Shown here: piece after piece, positions 36,273 to 43,928 of the stretch
Position numbering within the stretch: the first letter of the stretch is position 1
How the letters are laid out: each line of letters opens with the position of its first letter
Assembly: GCA_900316525.1 (NCBI GenBank)
Contig: ONDF01000001.1
Span: 112,995-176,994, forward strand
Length of the DNA stretch: 64,000 nucleotides
Reading direction: 5' to 3'
DNA from: an uncultured Bacteroidales bacterium
GTDB taxonomy: Bacteria; Bacteroidota; Bacteroidia; Bacteroidales; UBA932
The notes under the pieces: model-generated
Told to the model about the DNA's origin: nothing
What the model saw: only the letters and a program-made list of their open reading frames with translations
Database searches by the model: none
Position numbers and translations under genes: made by a program

Positions 36273-36995
36273 ATGACCATCGACCACCACAGCACCGTCC
36301 CCCTGCACATCCAGGCGCAGCATCTCCTGCGGGAACTCATCGAGTCGGAGGAATACAAGAACGGGAAGATGCTCCCGAAGGAAATCGAGCTGGCCGAGCA
36401 GCTCCACATCTCCCGAAACACGCTTCGGCAGGCCATCAACCAGCTGGTCTTCGAAGGCCTGCTGGTCCGCAAGAAAGGCGTCGGCACGAAAGTGGCCCGG
36501 AAGAGCATCAGCGGCGGGGTCAAGAACTGGCTGAGCTTCTCCCAGGAGATGAAGATGCTGGGCATCGAGGTGCGGAACTTCGAGCTTCACATCAGCCGGA
36601 AGCGGGCGAATCCGGAGATCGCCGGCTTCTTCGAGGTCGAGGAAGAAGCCCGCTGCGTGGTGATGGAACGGGTGCGCGGCAATCCGTCCTTCCCGTTCGT
36701 CTATTTCATCTCCTATTTCAATCCGAAACTGCCCATCACGGGCGAAGAGAACTACAACATGCCGCTCTACGAGATGCTGGAGACCAACTACGGCATCGTC
36801 GTAAAGACTTCAAAGGAAGCGGTTTCCGCCCGGCTGGCGGGAGACATGGTCGCGGAGAAGCTGGAAATCTCCCCGAACGACCCGATCCTCATCCGGAAGC
36901 GGTTCGTCTATGACGAGAAGGGGGTTCCCGTGGAATACAACATCGGCTACTATCGCGCCGACAGCTTCACCTACACGATCGAGGCTTCCCGCTGA
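36273..36995 (+). CDS. GntR/HutC-type transcriptional regulator with UTRA domain
   Basis: The 240-residue regulator has an N-terminal winged helix-turn-helix (about 8-75; LPKEIELAEQLHISRNTLRQAINQL) and a C-terminal UTRA effector domain (about 90-235; RVRGNPSFPFVYFISYF). UTRA domains bind sugar phosphates or similar metabolites. It is divergent from the PMI-kinase-SusCD operon and convergent with the MFS gene, overlapping its 3' end by 25 bp. It probably represses both until mannose or mannose-6-phosphate binds; the effector is inferred. GntR control of a SusCD locus is unusual compared with SusR, hybrid two-component or ECF systems. Confidence 0.9.
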   Translation: MTIDHHSTVPLHIQAQHLLRELIESEEYKNGKMLPKEIELAEQLHISRNTLRQAINQLVFEGLLVRKKGVGTKVARKSISGGVKNWLSFSQEMKMLGIEVRNFELHISRKRANPEIAGFFEVEEEARCVVMERVRGNPSFPFVYFISYFNPKLPITGEENYNMPLYEMLETNYGIVVKTSKEAVSARLAGDMVAEKLEISPNDPILIRKRFVYDEKGVPVEYNIGYYRADSFTYTIEASR

Positions 36996-38143
36996 CGGCG
37001 GCCGGCCGCGAACGCGCACCACACCAGATACGCAAGGCATAGGGTGATCACCAGGAGCGATCCGCGCTGGTTGCCCACCCATTCCGTCGCGAGGCCCATC
37101 AGCGGCGGGATGACGGCGCCGCCGCACACGCCGGTGATCATGAAGCCGGAGATCTCGTTCGCCTTCTCCGGACGGGCCTTCAGGGCCTGGGAGAACAGGA
37201 CGGAGAAGACGCTGGAGCAGAAGAAGCCTATGCCGCCGATGCCGGCGAGGATGGCCCAGGCGGGACGGACGAAAAACAGGAACGCCATCGAGGCGACCGC
37301 CAGGAACAGATTAATCTTCAGATACTTGATATCGTCCATCCGGGCGAGCAGGAAGGTGCCGAGGAAGGCGCCGATGGTCCTGCAGATGAAGTAGACGCTG
37401 GCGCCGAGGGAGGCCTTTTCCACGTCCATGCCGCAGCGCTCGATCAGGAGCTTCGGGGACACGGTGTTCGTCCCCACATCCACCCCCACGATGAAGAAAA
37501 TGCCCAGGAAGAACAGCAGGACGGTCTTGTCGCCCAGCAGGCCGAAGGCCTCTTTCAGGGACGTGGCCTTTCCGCTCTCGGCCTCCTTGGGGATCTCAGT
37601 CACCTCCAGCAGGAGGAAAGAGAGCAGCGTGATGGCCGCATAGATCGTGAACAGGTACTTCCAGTTGCCGAAGGCCGCCGTGGCCGCCAGGGCCAGGAAC
37701 GGGGCGCAGAAGGAAGAGACCGCCTTCACCACCTGGCCGCCGGTGAGGCAGCTGGTGAGCCGCTCCCCTTTCACCACGTTGGTCAGCAGCGGGTTCAGGG
37801 ACACCTGGAGCAGGGTGTTGCCGATGCCCAGGAGGATGAAGGCCACCATCGCGGAGGCGAACGTATACGAGAAGAAAGGAATGAGCATGCCCACGAACGT
37901 GACGGCGTTACTCACCTGCACCATGGCCTTGCGGCCGATCCGGTTCATCAGGATGGCCGCCGGCACCGACAGGAACAGGAACCAGATGAACACCATCGAG
38001 GGAATGAAGCCCGCCAGGGACTCGCTCAGGGCGAAATCCTGCTTGAGATAGCTGGTGGCGATGCCCACGACATCGCAGAATCCCATCACGAAGAACGTCG
38101 CGAGGACGGGGATGAAATTGAATTTCCGGATCAGAGGTCGCAT
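36971..38143 (-). CDS. FucP/GluP-like MFS hexose:H+ symporter
   Basis: The 390-residue inner-membrane protein has 12 predicted helices and the FucP-type pattern (FFVMGFCDVVGIATSYLKQDF near the N-terminus, NRIGRKAM between helices 2 and 3, LLQVSLNPLL). Family members import fucose, glucose, galactose or mannose. In this setting it is likely the mannose importer that feeds the ROK kinase. The start at 38143 is preferred to the in-frame ATG at 38158 because the promoter at 38164-38194 would place transcription start near 38157. Confidence 0.88.
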   Translation of the reverse strand: MRPLIRKFNFIPVLATFFVMGFCDVVGIATSYLKQDFALSESLAGFIPSMVFIWFLFLSVPAAILMNRIGRKAMVQVSNAVTFVGMLIPFFSYTFASAMVAFILLGIGNTLLQVSLNPLLTNVVKGERLTSCLTGGQVVKAVSSFCAPFLALAATAAFGNWKYLFTIYAAITLLSFLLLEVTEIPKEAESGKATSLKEAFGLLGDKTVLLFFLGIFFIVGVDVGTNTVSPKLLIERCGMDVEKASLGASVYFICRTIGAFLGTFLLARMDDIKYLKINLFLAVASMAFLFFVRPAWAILAGIGGIGFFCSSVFSVLFSQALKARPEKANEISGFMITGVCGGAVIPPLMGLATEWVGNQRGSLLVITLCLAYLVWCAFAAGRRQREASIV

Positions 38144-38144
38144 A

Positions 38145-38156
38145 GTTTGTTCAAAC
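38145..38156. promoter_or_regulatory. Dyad GTTTG-TT-CAAAC over the MFS transcription start
   Basis: This short perfect dyad lies between the predicted start of transcription (about 38157) and the ATG at 38143. It is a candidate repressor site but does not match the dyads at 36181-36230. Confidence 0.3.
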
Positions 38157-38163
38157 ATTTTCG

Positions 38164-38194
38164 CAAAGATAAGAATCACCTGCGAATAATCAAA
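38164..38194 (-). promoter_or_regulatory. Promoter of the FucP-like transporter gene
   Basis: On the minus strand TTTG (38194-38191), 19 nt and TATCTTTG (38171-38164) fit the Bacteroidota consensus. The 12-mer TATGTATGAACA (38198-38209) shared with the PUL operon promoter region lies immediately upstream. Confidence 0.75.
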
Positions 38195-38216
38195 CTTTAT
38201 GTATGAACAAATAAGC

Positions 38217-39845
38217 CTATTTCCGGCGAATGATTGCGGCGGCGAAAAGGAGGACGAAAAGGAACACGCAAAGGCGTCCGACGATGTCTCCGGCGCGGAC
38301 GAAGAAAGTCTGGCGGGAGGACAGGTTCACCGTTCCCTTCAGCACGGCCGGTTCCCACCAGGCGGTCCGCTCGAGGATGCGTCCCTGCTGGTCGATGAAG
38401 GCCGAGATGCCGGTATTCCCGCAGCGGGCGATGTCCCGCCGGGTCTCGATGGCCCGCAGCCGGGCATAGTTCAGATGCTGCCGATAGCCGGGCGTATCCC
38501 CCCACCACGCGTCATTCGTGATGATGGTCAGGAGTTGGGCGCCCGCCCGCACATAGGAAGCGCAGTGCTCCCCGTACACGGATTCATAGCACACGGCGCA
38601 CCCGACGGGCACTTCCTGCCGGAACATCAGGTTGGAGACGGCAGGCTGGCCGACGCAGCGGCCGGCCACGCCGCCGAGGAGTTTGTCGTCGATGCGCCCC
38701 AGCACCTTCACATAGGGCAGCATCTCCACCCCGGGCACGAGCTTGGACTTCTGGTACAGGCCGTACCGCCCCAGGGAATCCACGATCAGGGCCGAATTGT
38801 GTGTCTCGTACCACGCGTCGTCCCCCAGCTTCCGCGCATTCGCGGAAGGGCAGGCCGCCTGGACGTATTGTGTCCAGGATGACGCCCCGAACAGGATTTC
38901 CGCGCCCGGATGCTGGCGGAGGAACGAGACGAACCGCCGGAACGTCCGGCTGGAAGGCACGTCGTTGCACATGATATCCGACGTGAACGTCTCCGGCGCC
39001 AGCAACAGGACGGTCGACGAATCGTCCGGATGTTCTTTCCGGAAATCTTTCAGCCCGTGGGCAAACTCGTCCAGCAGCACGGCGTTCTGCTCGTCCTGCG
39101 TCATCGACTGGAACTTATGGTACGGGTCGAAGTTGGGCTGCGCGATCACCACAGGCAGCGTCCCTTCCGAGACCTCCAGATACCGGTTCCAGAGGACCAG
39201 GGACCAGACCATCGGCCCGAAAAGCGCCAGCGCGGTCCCGGCCACCGCCGCGACGCGGGCTTTTCCGTTCCAGACGGCGGAGAACCGTCCGTCGGAGAAC
39301 GCCACCATCAGCCCGAACACCGACAGCGACGAGGCCCAGACCCACAGCGAACCGCCGAGGGTCCCGGTGAACTCATACCATTGAACCAGGGAAGTAGTAC
39401 CGGCAAACGCATTTCCCAACACCAGCCACGGCCACGAAATCTCCGCGACCGTGAGATAATACTTCTCCCAGGCGATCCAGGCCGCGGCTAGGAACAGATA
39501 CGGCAAAGCCGACCCGCGGCCGCGGAACCGGCGCTTCGCCCAACGGAACAGGCCGAAAACCAGCGACATCTGCAACGCATTGGCCAGCACGGCGAAAATC
39601 CCGCCGCCGACCGTCGCGTTGCACACCCAGAACGTCGTGACCGCATTCCACGCGACAAACGTCCCGTAATGCCACCACCAGAAATGCTTCAATCCCTGCG
39701 TGTCCGCCACCCGCTCCATGCACAGCAGCGGCACGAACCCCAGCAGCGCCAGCCAGCCGAACCCCTCCACCAGGAAAGGCACGCTCATCAGCAGCACGAA
39801 CAACGCCGCCAGGCACAACAACAAAACCGTCCGGTTCTTCTTCAT
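38217..39845 (-). CDS. lnt: Apolipoprotein N-acyltransferase
   Basis: Lnt adds the third acyl chain to the N-terminal cysteine of lipoproteins in the inner membrane. The 542-residue protein has about six N-terminal membrane helices, a periplasmic nitrilase-like domain (about 230-500) and a final membrane helix. The catalytic triad is visible as E in LLAPETF, K in YQKSKLVPG and C in GCAVCYESVYG. The many lipoproteins in this window are its expected substrates. It follows the TPR regulator gene after 50 nt. Confidence 0.95.
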   Translation of the reverse strand: MKKNRTVLLLCLAALFVLLMSVPFLVEGFGWLALLGFVPLLCMERVADTQGLKHFWWWHYGTFVAWNAVTTFWVCNATVGGGIFAVLANALQMSLVFGLFRWAKRRFRGRGSALPYLFLAAAWIAWEKYYLTVAEISWPWLVLGNAFAGTTSLVQWYEFTGTLGGSLWVWASSLSVFGLMVAFSDGRFSAVWNGKARVAAVAGTALALFGPMVWSLVLWNRYLEVSEGTLPVVIAQPNFDPYHKFQSMTQDEQNAVLLDEFAHGLKDFRKEHPDDSSTVLLLAPETFTSDIMCNDVPSSRTFRRFVSFLRQHPGAEILFGASSWTQYVQAACPSANARKLGDDAWYETHNSALIVDSLGRYGLYQKSKLVPGVEMLPYVKVLGRIDDKLLGGVAGRCVGQPAVSNLMFRQEVPVGCAVCYESVYGEHCASYVRAGAQLLTIITNDAWWGDTPGYRQHLNYARLRAIETRRDIARCGNTGISAFIDQQGRILERTAWWEPAVLKGTVNLSSRQTFFVRAGDIVGRLCVFLFVLLFAAAIIRRK

Positions 39846-39895
39846 AACTGGACAAAGTTACTCCCTTTCCACCGGAATTCCAAAGAATTGCCCCC

Positions 39896-41509
39896 TCAGC
39901 GGATGAGGTCCAGGTACCGCCTGGCCTTGGGGACGGGCAGCCGGCGGATCCGGTCCACCAGGCGTTTCTTCCAGGTATGGACCGTACTGTCCTTTCCGGT
40001 GTCCATCAAGGCGGAGATGAGCGGGGCGTCATAGCCGATGACCAGATAGCAGAAAAGGCGGATGTCCTTGTCGCTGAGCGTGGGCAGGTCTTTCTGCAAG
40101 GAGGCGATCGGATGGTCCAGGCGGTCCTCGATATAGTCCCGCAGGCGCTGGAAGCCCTTGCTGTCGCCGTCAATGTCCTTGAGCGTCTCGCAGACCCGGC
40201 GGTACAGGACCGATTCCGACATGGTCTGCGTCTCGGCGAACTGCTTGTCCTCGAACAGCCGCCCGAGCCGCCGGTATCCGTCCCGGAGCATGTCCAGGTA
40301 GTTGGCGCGGATCGTCTCCAGGGACGATTCCCGGGTGCGGACATTCCGCTCCAGCGATTCGATCTTGTTGATATGCCGATGCTCCGCTTCCGAAAGCCGC
40401 TTCGCCATCCGCTGCGACTCCTCCAGCGCCAGCCGGACCGTAACCAGCCGCTCCCGCTGTTCCTGCCAGACGGCAAAACCGGCCAGCAAGAGCAGGACGA
40501 CGACCAGGGCCGAGATGATCCACGCCGCCCGTTCGCGGTCCCGTTCCCGGGCGGCCGCGAGCCGCTCCCCTTCCGCCACGGCCTCCAGATAATCCCGCTG
40601 CGCCCGGCTCACCGCCTCGGAAGCCTGGGTGGTCAGGATGGAATCCTGCCGCAGCGCGCTTCTCTCCAGCAAGGCCAGCGCCTTCTCCGCGTCCCCTTCC
40701 AGGCGATAGCGGTTGTACTGCCGGTACTGCAGCTGCACCAGTCCTTCGGGATGCTGCCGGTCCAGGCTGTCCCAGAGACGGAGCGCCCGGTCTTTCTCGC
40801 CGGTCAGATACAGGGCATATCCCCAGTCGCAAAGCCGGTCGTCGTCCTGCGGGAACCCGGCGGCCGCCATCGCCTCGAAGCAGCGGGCGGCGAGCGCCGG
40901 TTCGCCGGACGGGGCGGTCAGCTGGTAGGACGCGTAGACGTTCATTCCGTGACCGACCAGGGCGCCGTTCCGCAGGCAGACCGGAAGGACCTCCTGCAGC
41001 AGCCTGTCCGCCTTGTCCCACTGCCGGGCATTCATGTAGGCGCCGACCAGGCGGAGCGCCGTTTCCGCCCGGTACAAGGAATCCTCCTCCGCGTCAAACG
41101 CCTGCCAGGCCTTCCGCATATAGACGGTATCCTCGCGGATGTTGTAGGTCCGGTTGTACATATCGGCCATGGCGCGGCAGATCAGGCCTTCAAGGTGGCG
41201 GTTCCCCACGGCCCGCGCATGCAGCAGCGCCCTTTCGAACGATACGATCGCCTGGTCATACTCTCCCCGGTAATACGTGATCAGTCCCCACTGATACCAG
41301 AGCCGGGCGTTGGTGGCGGCATCCCCCTTCGACGGGAAATAGGCCAGGGCTGGGGCGAGCAGGTCGGCATCGATAGTGTCGGCGCCGGCCTCATACAGCC
41401 GGACGACCGTGTCCAGGGACTCGTAGGCCCGTCGCTTCAGCGAATCCCGGCGCTGGCAGCAGACCAGTGCGAGCAGCAGGCAGCAGAAAAAAGGGATCTT
41501 GGCTTTCAT
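39896..41509 (-). CDS. TPR-containing membrane protein with C-terminal HTH-like domain
   Basis: The 537-residue protein starts with a lipoprotein-like signal (ALVCCQRR). TPR-type helical repeats (about 40-290) follow, then one membrane helix (about 329-347) and a coiled coil (about 350-420). The C-terminal helical domain (LSDKDIRLFCYLVIGYDAP, then TGKDSTVHTWKKRLVDRI) resembles a LuxR-like HTH. This layout is a Bacteroidota-specific family of putative membrane-bound regulators; ligand and targets are unknown. A roughly 190-nt 5' leader with a strong hairpin (41585-41613) precedes it. Confidence 0.8.
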   Translation of the reverse strand: MKAKIPFFCCLLLALVCCQRRDSLKRRAYESLDTVVRLYEAGADTIDADLLAPALAYFPSKGDAATNARLWYQWGLITYYRGEYDQAIVSFERALLHARAVGNRHLEGLICRAMADMYNRTYNIREDTVYMRKAWQAFDAEEDSLYRAETALRLVGAYMNARQWDKADRLLQEVLPVCLRNGALVGHGMNVYASYQLTAPSGEPALAARCFEAMAAAGFPQDDDRLCDWGYALYLTGEKDRALRLWDSLDRQHPEGLVQLQYRQYNRYRLEGDAEKALALLERSALRQDSILTTQASEAVSRAQRDYLEAVAEGERLAAARERDRERAAWIISALVVVLLLLAGFAVWQEQRERLVTVRLALEESQRMAKRLSEAEHRHINKIESLERNVRTRESSLETIRANYLDMLRDGYRRLGRLFEDKQFAETQTMSESVLYRRVCETLKDIDGDSKGFQRLRDYIEDRLDHPIASLQKDLPTLSDKDIRLFCYLVIGYDAPLISALMDTGKDSTVHTWKKRLVDRIRRLPVPKARRYLDLIR

Positions 41510-41584
41510 TGCGTCCTCTCTTTAGGCAAGAGAGCACAGCAACCAGCATCTAAGGGCGGCACCGGACCGGACCGCACGGGAAAT

Positions 41585-41613
41585 GAGGCTACTGTGCTCA
41601 AGCACATAGCCTC
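41585..41613 (-). other. Stable leader hairpin upstream of the TPR regulator
   Basis: GAGGCTA-(C)-TGTGCT pairs with AGCACATAGCCTC, giving 13 pairs with one bulged base and a 2-nt turn. It lies in the predicted 5' leader, 76 nt before the start codon, and lacks a T-run on either side. It may act in mRNA stability or translation. Confidence 0.5.
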
Positions 41614-41704
41614 CTGAATACTTCCTGTTCCCTTTTATCCCTAAAGAAAATGTCCGGTTTTCCCTATGCAGGAGTTTTACAGGAAGCAATCGATTTCTAT
41701 GTCA

Positions 41705-41712
41705 CAAATATA
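41705..41712 (-). promoter_or_regulatory. -7 element (TATATTTG) of the TPR regulator gene
   Basis: The minus-strand TATATTTG at 41712-41705 is the only good match upstream of the gene and implies an unusually long leader of about 190 nt. Confidence 0.5.
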
Positions 41713-41868
41713 AACATTTTCTTCCAAAAACGGATTCCCCGCCCCAAAAGTAGTGGAACCGCCCGAAAAGTCCAAAGAATTCGCCCGAAAAAATCTTGCA
41801 CCATAAATCATTCTTTATCAGCATTTTAGACAAAAACACCGCACCCAAGCCAAGAAAACGGGCGTTGA

Positions 41869-41898
41869 TTGCCATTCGGAGAATTATTTATAACTTTG
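41869..41898 (+). promoter_or_regulatory. Promoter of the PASTA-protein gene
   Basis: TTG (41869-41871), 19 nt, then TAACTTTG (41891-41898) match the Bacteroidota consensus about 30 nt before the ATG at 41928. Confidence 0.7.
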
Positions 41899-41927
41899 TA
41901 ACTTGACAAGTAGAAAGCATTTTTGCC

Positions 41928-42740
41928 ATGGCAAAGAAAGATAGCAAGAACAAGGAGGCGGGAAAGGCCAAGGGGATCCTGGGCAACTGGATCGTGCGGA
42001 ATCTGCTCCTGGCGGCCCTACTGGTCGTGGGACTGCTCCTGTTTGCGCAGGTGGGGCTGGGCCTCATCACGCGGCATAACCGGACGGTGACTGTGCCGGA
42101 CTTCACGAACATGACGGTCGCGGAAGCGCACGAAGCGGCCCGCGCGGGTCACGTGGGCGTGAAAGTGACGGATTCCGTGTTCGTGCGGAGGCTCGGCGCC
42201 GGCGTCGTGTACCGCCAGTCGCCCAAGGCCGGGGCCACGGTGAAGAAGGGGCGCAGCATCTTCCTGACCATCAATTCCATCGTCCCCCGGAAGGTGGTCA
42301 TGCCCAACCTGATCGGCTATTCGCTGAACGAAGCGCGCGCGGAGCTGAACAACCGCGGCCTGTCGCTCGGGAAACTGAACTATACGCAAGATATCGCCAC
42401 GAACAATGTGCTCCGGCAAACGGTCCGGGGACGCAATGTGCGCGCCGGCGACCTCGTGGTCAGCGGCTCCGACGTGGACCTGACTTTGGGCCTCTCCAGC
42501 GACGAGCGCCCGACGGTGGTGCCGCGCGTGATCGGCCAGAAATATGTCAGCGCCGTGGACGCCCTGCATGACCGGTACCTGAACGTGGGCCGTGTCCGCT
42601 TCGACAGCGGCATCCGCACCTATGCCGATTCCGTCAACGCCGTCGTCTACCAGCAGGACGGCCTGGGCCAGACCCGCACGTACGGATCGTCCATCAACCT
42701 GTACCTGACCCTCGACCCCGAGAAGATCCCCACCGAATAA
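41928..42740 (+). CDS. Membrane-anchored protein with three PASTA domains
   Basis: The 270-residue protein has a basic cytosolic N-terminus, one membrane helix (about 22-47) and three extracytoplasmic PASTA domains (about 53-118, 122-190 and 193-266; VTVPDFTNMTVAEA, VVMPNLIGYSLNEA, TVVPRVIGQKYVSA). PASTA domains bind peptidoglycan fragments or act in cell-wall protein complexes. There is no kinase or transpeptidase domain, so it is probably an envelope adaptor. Its stop overlaps the next ATG (TAATG), coupling it to the pseudouridine synthase. Confidence 0.88.
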   Translation: MAKKDSKNKEAGKAKGILGNWIVRNLLLAALLVVGLLLFAQVGLGLITRHNRTVTVPDFTNMTVAEAHEAARAGHVGVKVTDSVFVRRLGAGVVYRQSPKAGATVKKGRSIFLTINSIVPRKVVMPNLIGYSLNEARAELNNRGLSLGKLNYTQDIATNNVLRQTVRGRNVRAGDLVVSGSDVDLTLGLSSDERPTVVPRVIGQKYVSAVDALHDRYLNVGRVRFDSGIRTYADSVNAVVYQQDGLGQTRTYGSSINLYLTLDPEKIPTE

Positions 42741-43789
42741 TGTCCCCCCTCGACGACGAGACCCTTCTCCCGCAGGAGGACGAACAGGAGATGTTCGAGC
42801 ATTTCCGCCTGGTGGCCGACAAGGGCCAGGCGCCGCTGCGCGTGGACAAGTTCATCACCACGCACCAGGAGGACACCTCCCGCAACCGCGTCCAGCAGGC
42901 CATCAAGCTGGGCTATGTCCTCGTGAACGACAAGCCCGCGAAGGCCAACACCATCATCCGCCCCTGCGACGTCATCAAGTTCGTGATGCCGTACCAGCGG
43001 CGCGGCGTGGAAATCCTGCCGGAGAACATCCCCCTGAACATCGCCTACGAGGATGACGACGTGCTCGTCATCAACAAACCCGCCGGGATGGTGGTCCATC
43101 CCGGGCACGGGAACTACACCGGGACGCTCGTGAACGCGCTGGCCTACTACCTGGGCATCTCCCAGGGACCGGACGGCGAAGACGAGCGTCTCGGCGTGCT
43201 CGTGCACCGCATCGACAAGGATACGAGCGGCCTGCTGGTGGTTGCCAAGAACCCGACGGCGCAGGCACACCTGGCGGACCAGTTCTTCGTCCATTCCATC
43301 GACCGCGTCTACACCGCCGTCGTCTGGGGCAACATCGCCGAGGACGAGGGTACCATCCAGGGCACCATCGGCCGGGACCCGAACGACCGCCTGCGTTTCC
43401 GCGTGTACGACGATCCGGAGAAGGGGAAATGGGCTGTGACCCATTGGAAAGTGCTGGAGCGCTACGGCTTCATCACCGTCGTGGAATGCCGTCTGGAGAC
43501 CGGACGCACGCACCAGATCCGCGTCCACATGTCCTCCATCGGCCATCCCCTCTTCAATGACGAACGGTATGGCGGTTCCGAAATCCGCCAGGGCACCATC
43601 TACACCAAATACCGCCAGTTCATCCAGAACTGCTTCGCCATCTGCCCGCGGCAGGCCCTTCATGCCCGCACGCTGGGCTTCACCCATCCCCGCACCGGGC
43701 AGCGCATCTTCCTCGAGGCTCCCCTGCCCGAGGACATGACCGCATTGATTGCCAAATGGCGCAACTATGTGGCTGGGCTGAATTCGTAA
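42740..43789 (+). CDS. rluD: RluA/RluD-family 23S rRNA pseudouridine synthase
   Basis: The 349-residue cytosolic enzyme has an N-terminal S4 RNA-binding domain (about 32-85; LRVDKFITTHQEDTSRNRVQQAIKLG) and the catalytic motif HRIDKDTSGLLVVAK with its aspartate. RLETGRTHQIRVHMSSIGHP is the second family signature. RluD-type enzymes modify helix 69 of 23S rRNA; the exact position is inferred from the closest family. It is coupled to the PASTA protein, an order I believe is common in Bacteroidota. Confidence 0.9.
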   Translation: MSPLDDETLLPQEDEQEMFEHFRLVADKGQAPLRVDKFITTHQEDTSRNRVQQAIKLGYVLVNDKPAKANTIIRPCDVIKFVMPYQRRGVEILPENIPLNIAYEDDDVLVINKPAGMVVHPGHGNYTGTLVNALAYYLGISQGPDGEDERLGVLVHRIDKDTSGLLVVAKNPTAQAHLADQFFVHSIDRVYTAVVWGNIAEDEGTIQGTIGRDPNDRLRFRVYDDPEKGKWAVTHWKVLERYGFITVVECRLETGRTHQIRVHMSSIGHPLFNDERYGGSEIRQGTIYTKYRQFIQNCFAICPRQALHARTLGFTHPRTGQRIFLEAPLPEDMTALIAKWRNYVAGLNS

Positions 43790-43814
43790 CTTCTTGACAA
43801 ACAAACAGATAAAA

Positions 43815-43844
43815 GTAGAGAGGTGCACCTGACGGTGCACCTCT
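43815..43844. terminator. Hairpin terminator after rluD
   Basis: AGAGAGGTGCACC (43815-43827) and GGTGCACCTCTCT (43832-43844) form a perfect 13-bp stem with a 4-nt loop. The following GGTATTATTGTGTT is only moderately T-rich. On the minus strand ACTTTTATC follows, so it may also serve the convergent barrel gene. Confidence 0.7.
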
Positions 43845-43877
43845 CTGGTATTATTGTGTTGTGAATCAGTGAGTTAG

Positions 43878-43919
43878 ATTCCGGGTCATCCTTCGACAAG
43901 CTCAGGAATCGCCCGGAAT
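43878..43919. repeat. Short REP-like element with 8-bp terminal inverted repeats
   Basis: A 42-bp block starts ATTCCGGG and ends CCCGGAAT, enclosing CGACAAGCTC (43894-43903). The same CGACAAGCTC core occurs at 48891-48900, also just outside a gene end. I recognise this GAGCTTGTCG core as typical of short interspersed repeats in Bacteroidota. Confidence 0.6.
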
Positions 43920-43928
43920 GAGGGGCTG

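Larger units (their letters stand above)
41510..41927. other. 418-bp intergenic region with divergent promoters and a long leader
   Basis: Apart from two promoters and one hairpin I find no gene here. The left part (41510-41700) would be the 5' leader of the TPR gene; the centre (41715-41860) is featureless. Confidence 0.6.

Noticed and set aside
38145..38158. ATG at 38158 as start of the FucP-like transporter
   Set aside because: The promoter at 38164-38194 predicts transcription beginning at about 38157, so this ATG would not be fully contained in the mRNA; the ATG at 38143 fits.
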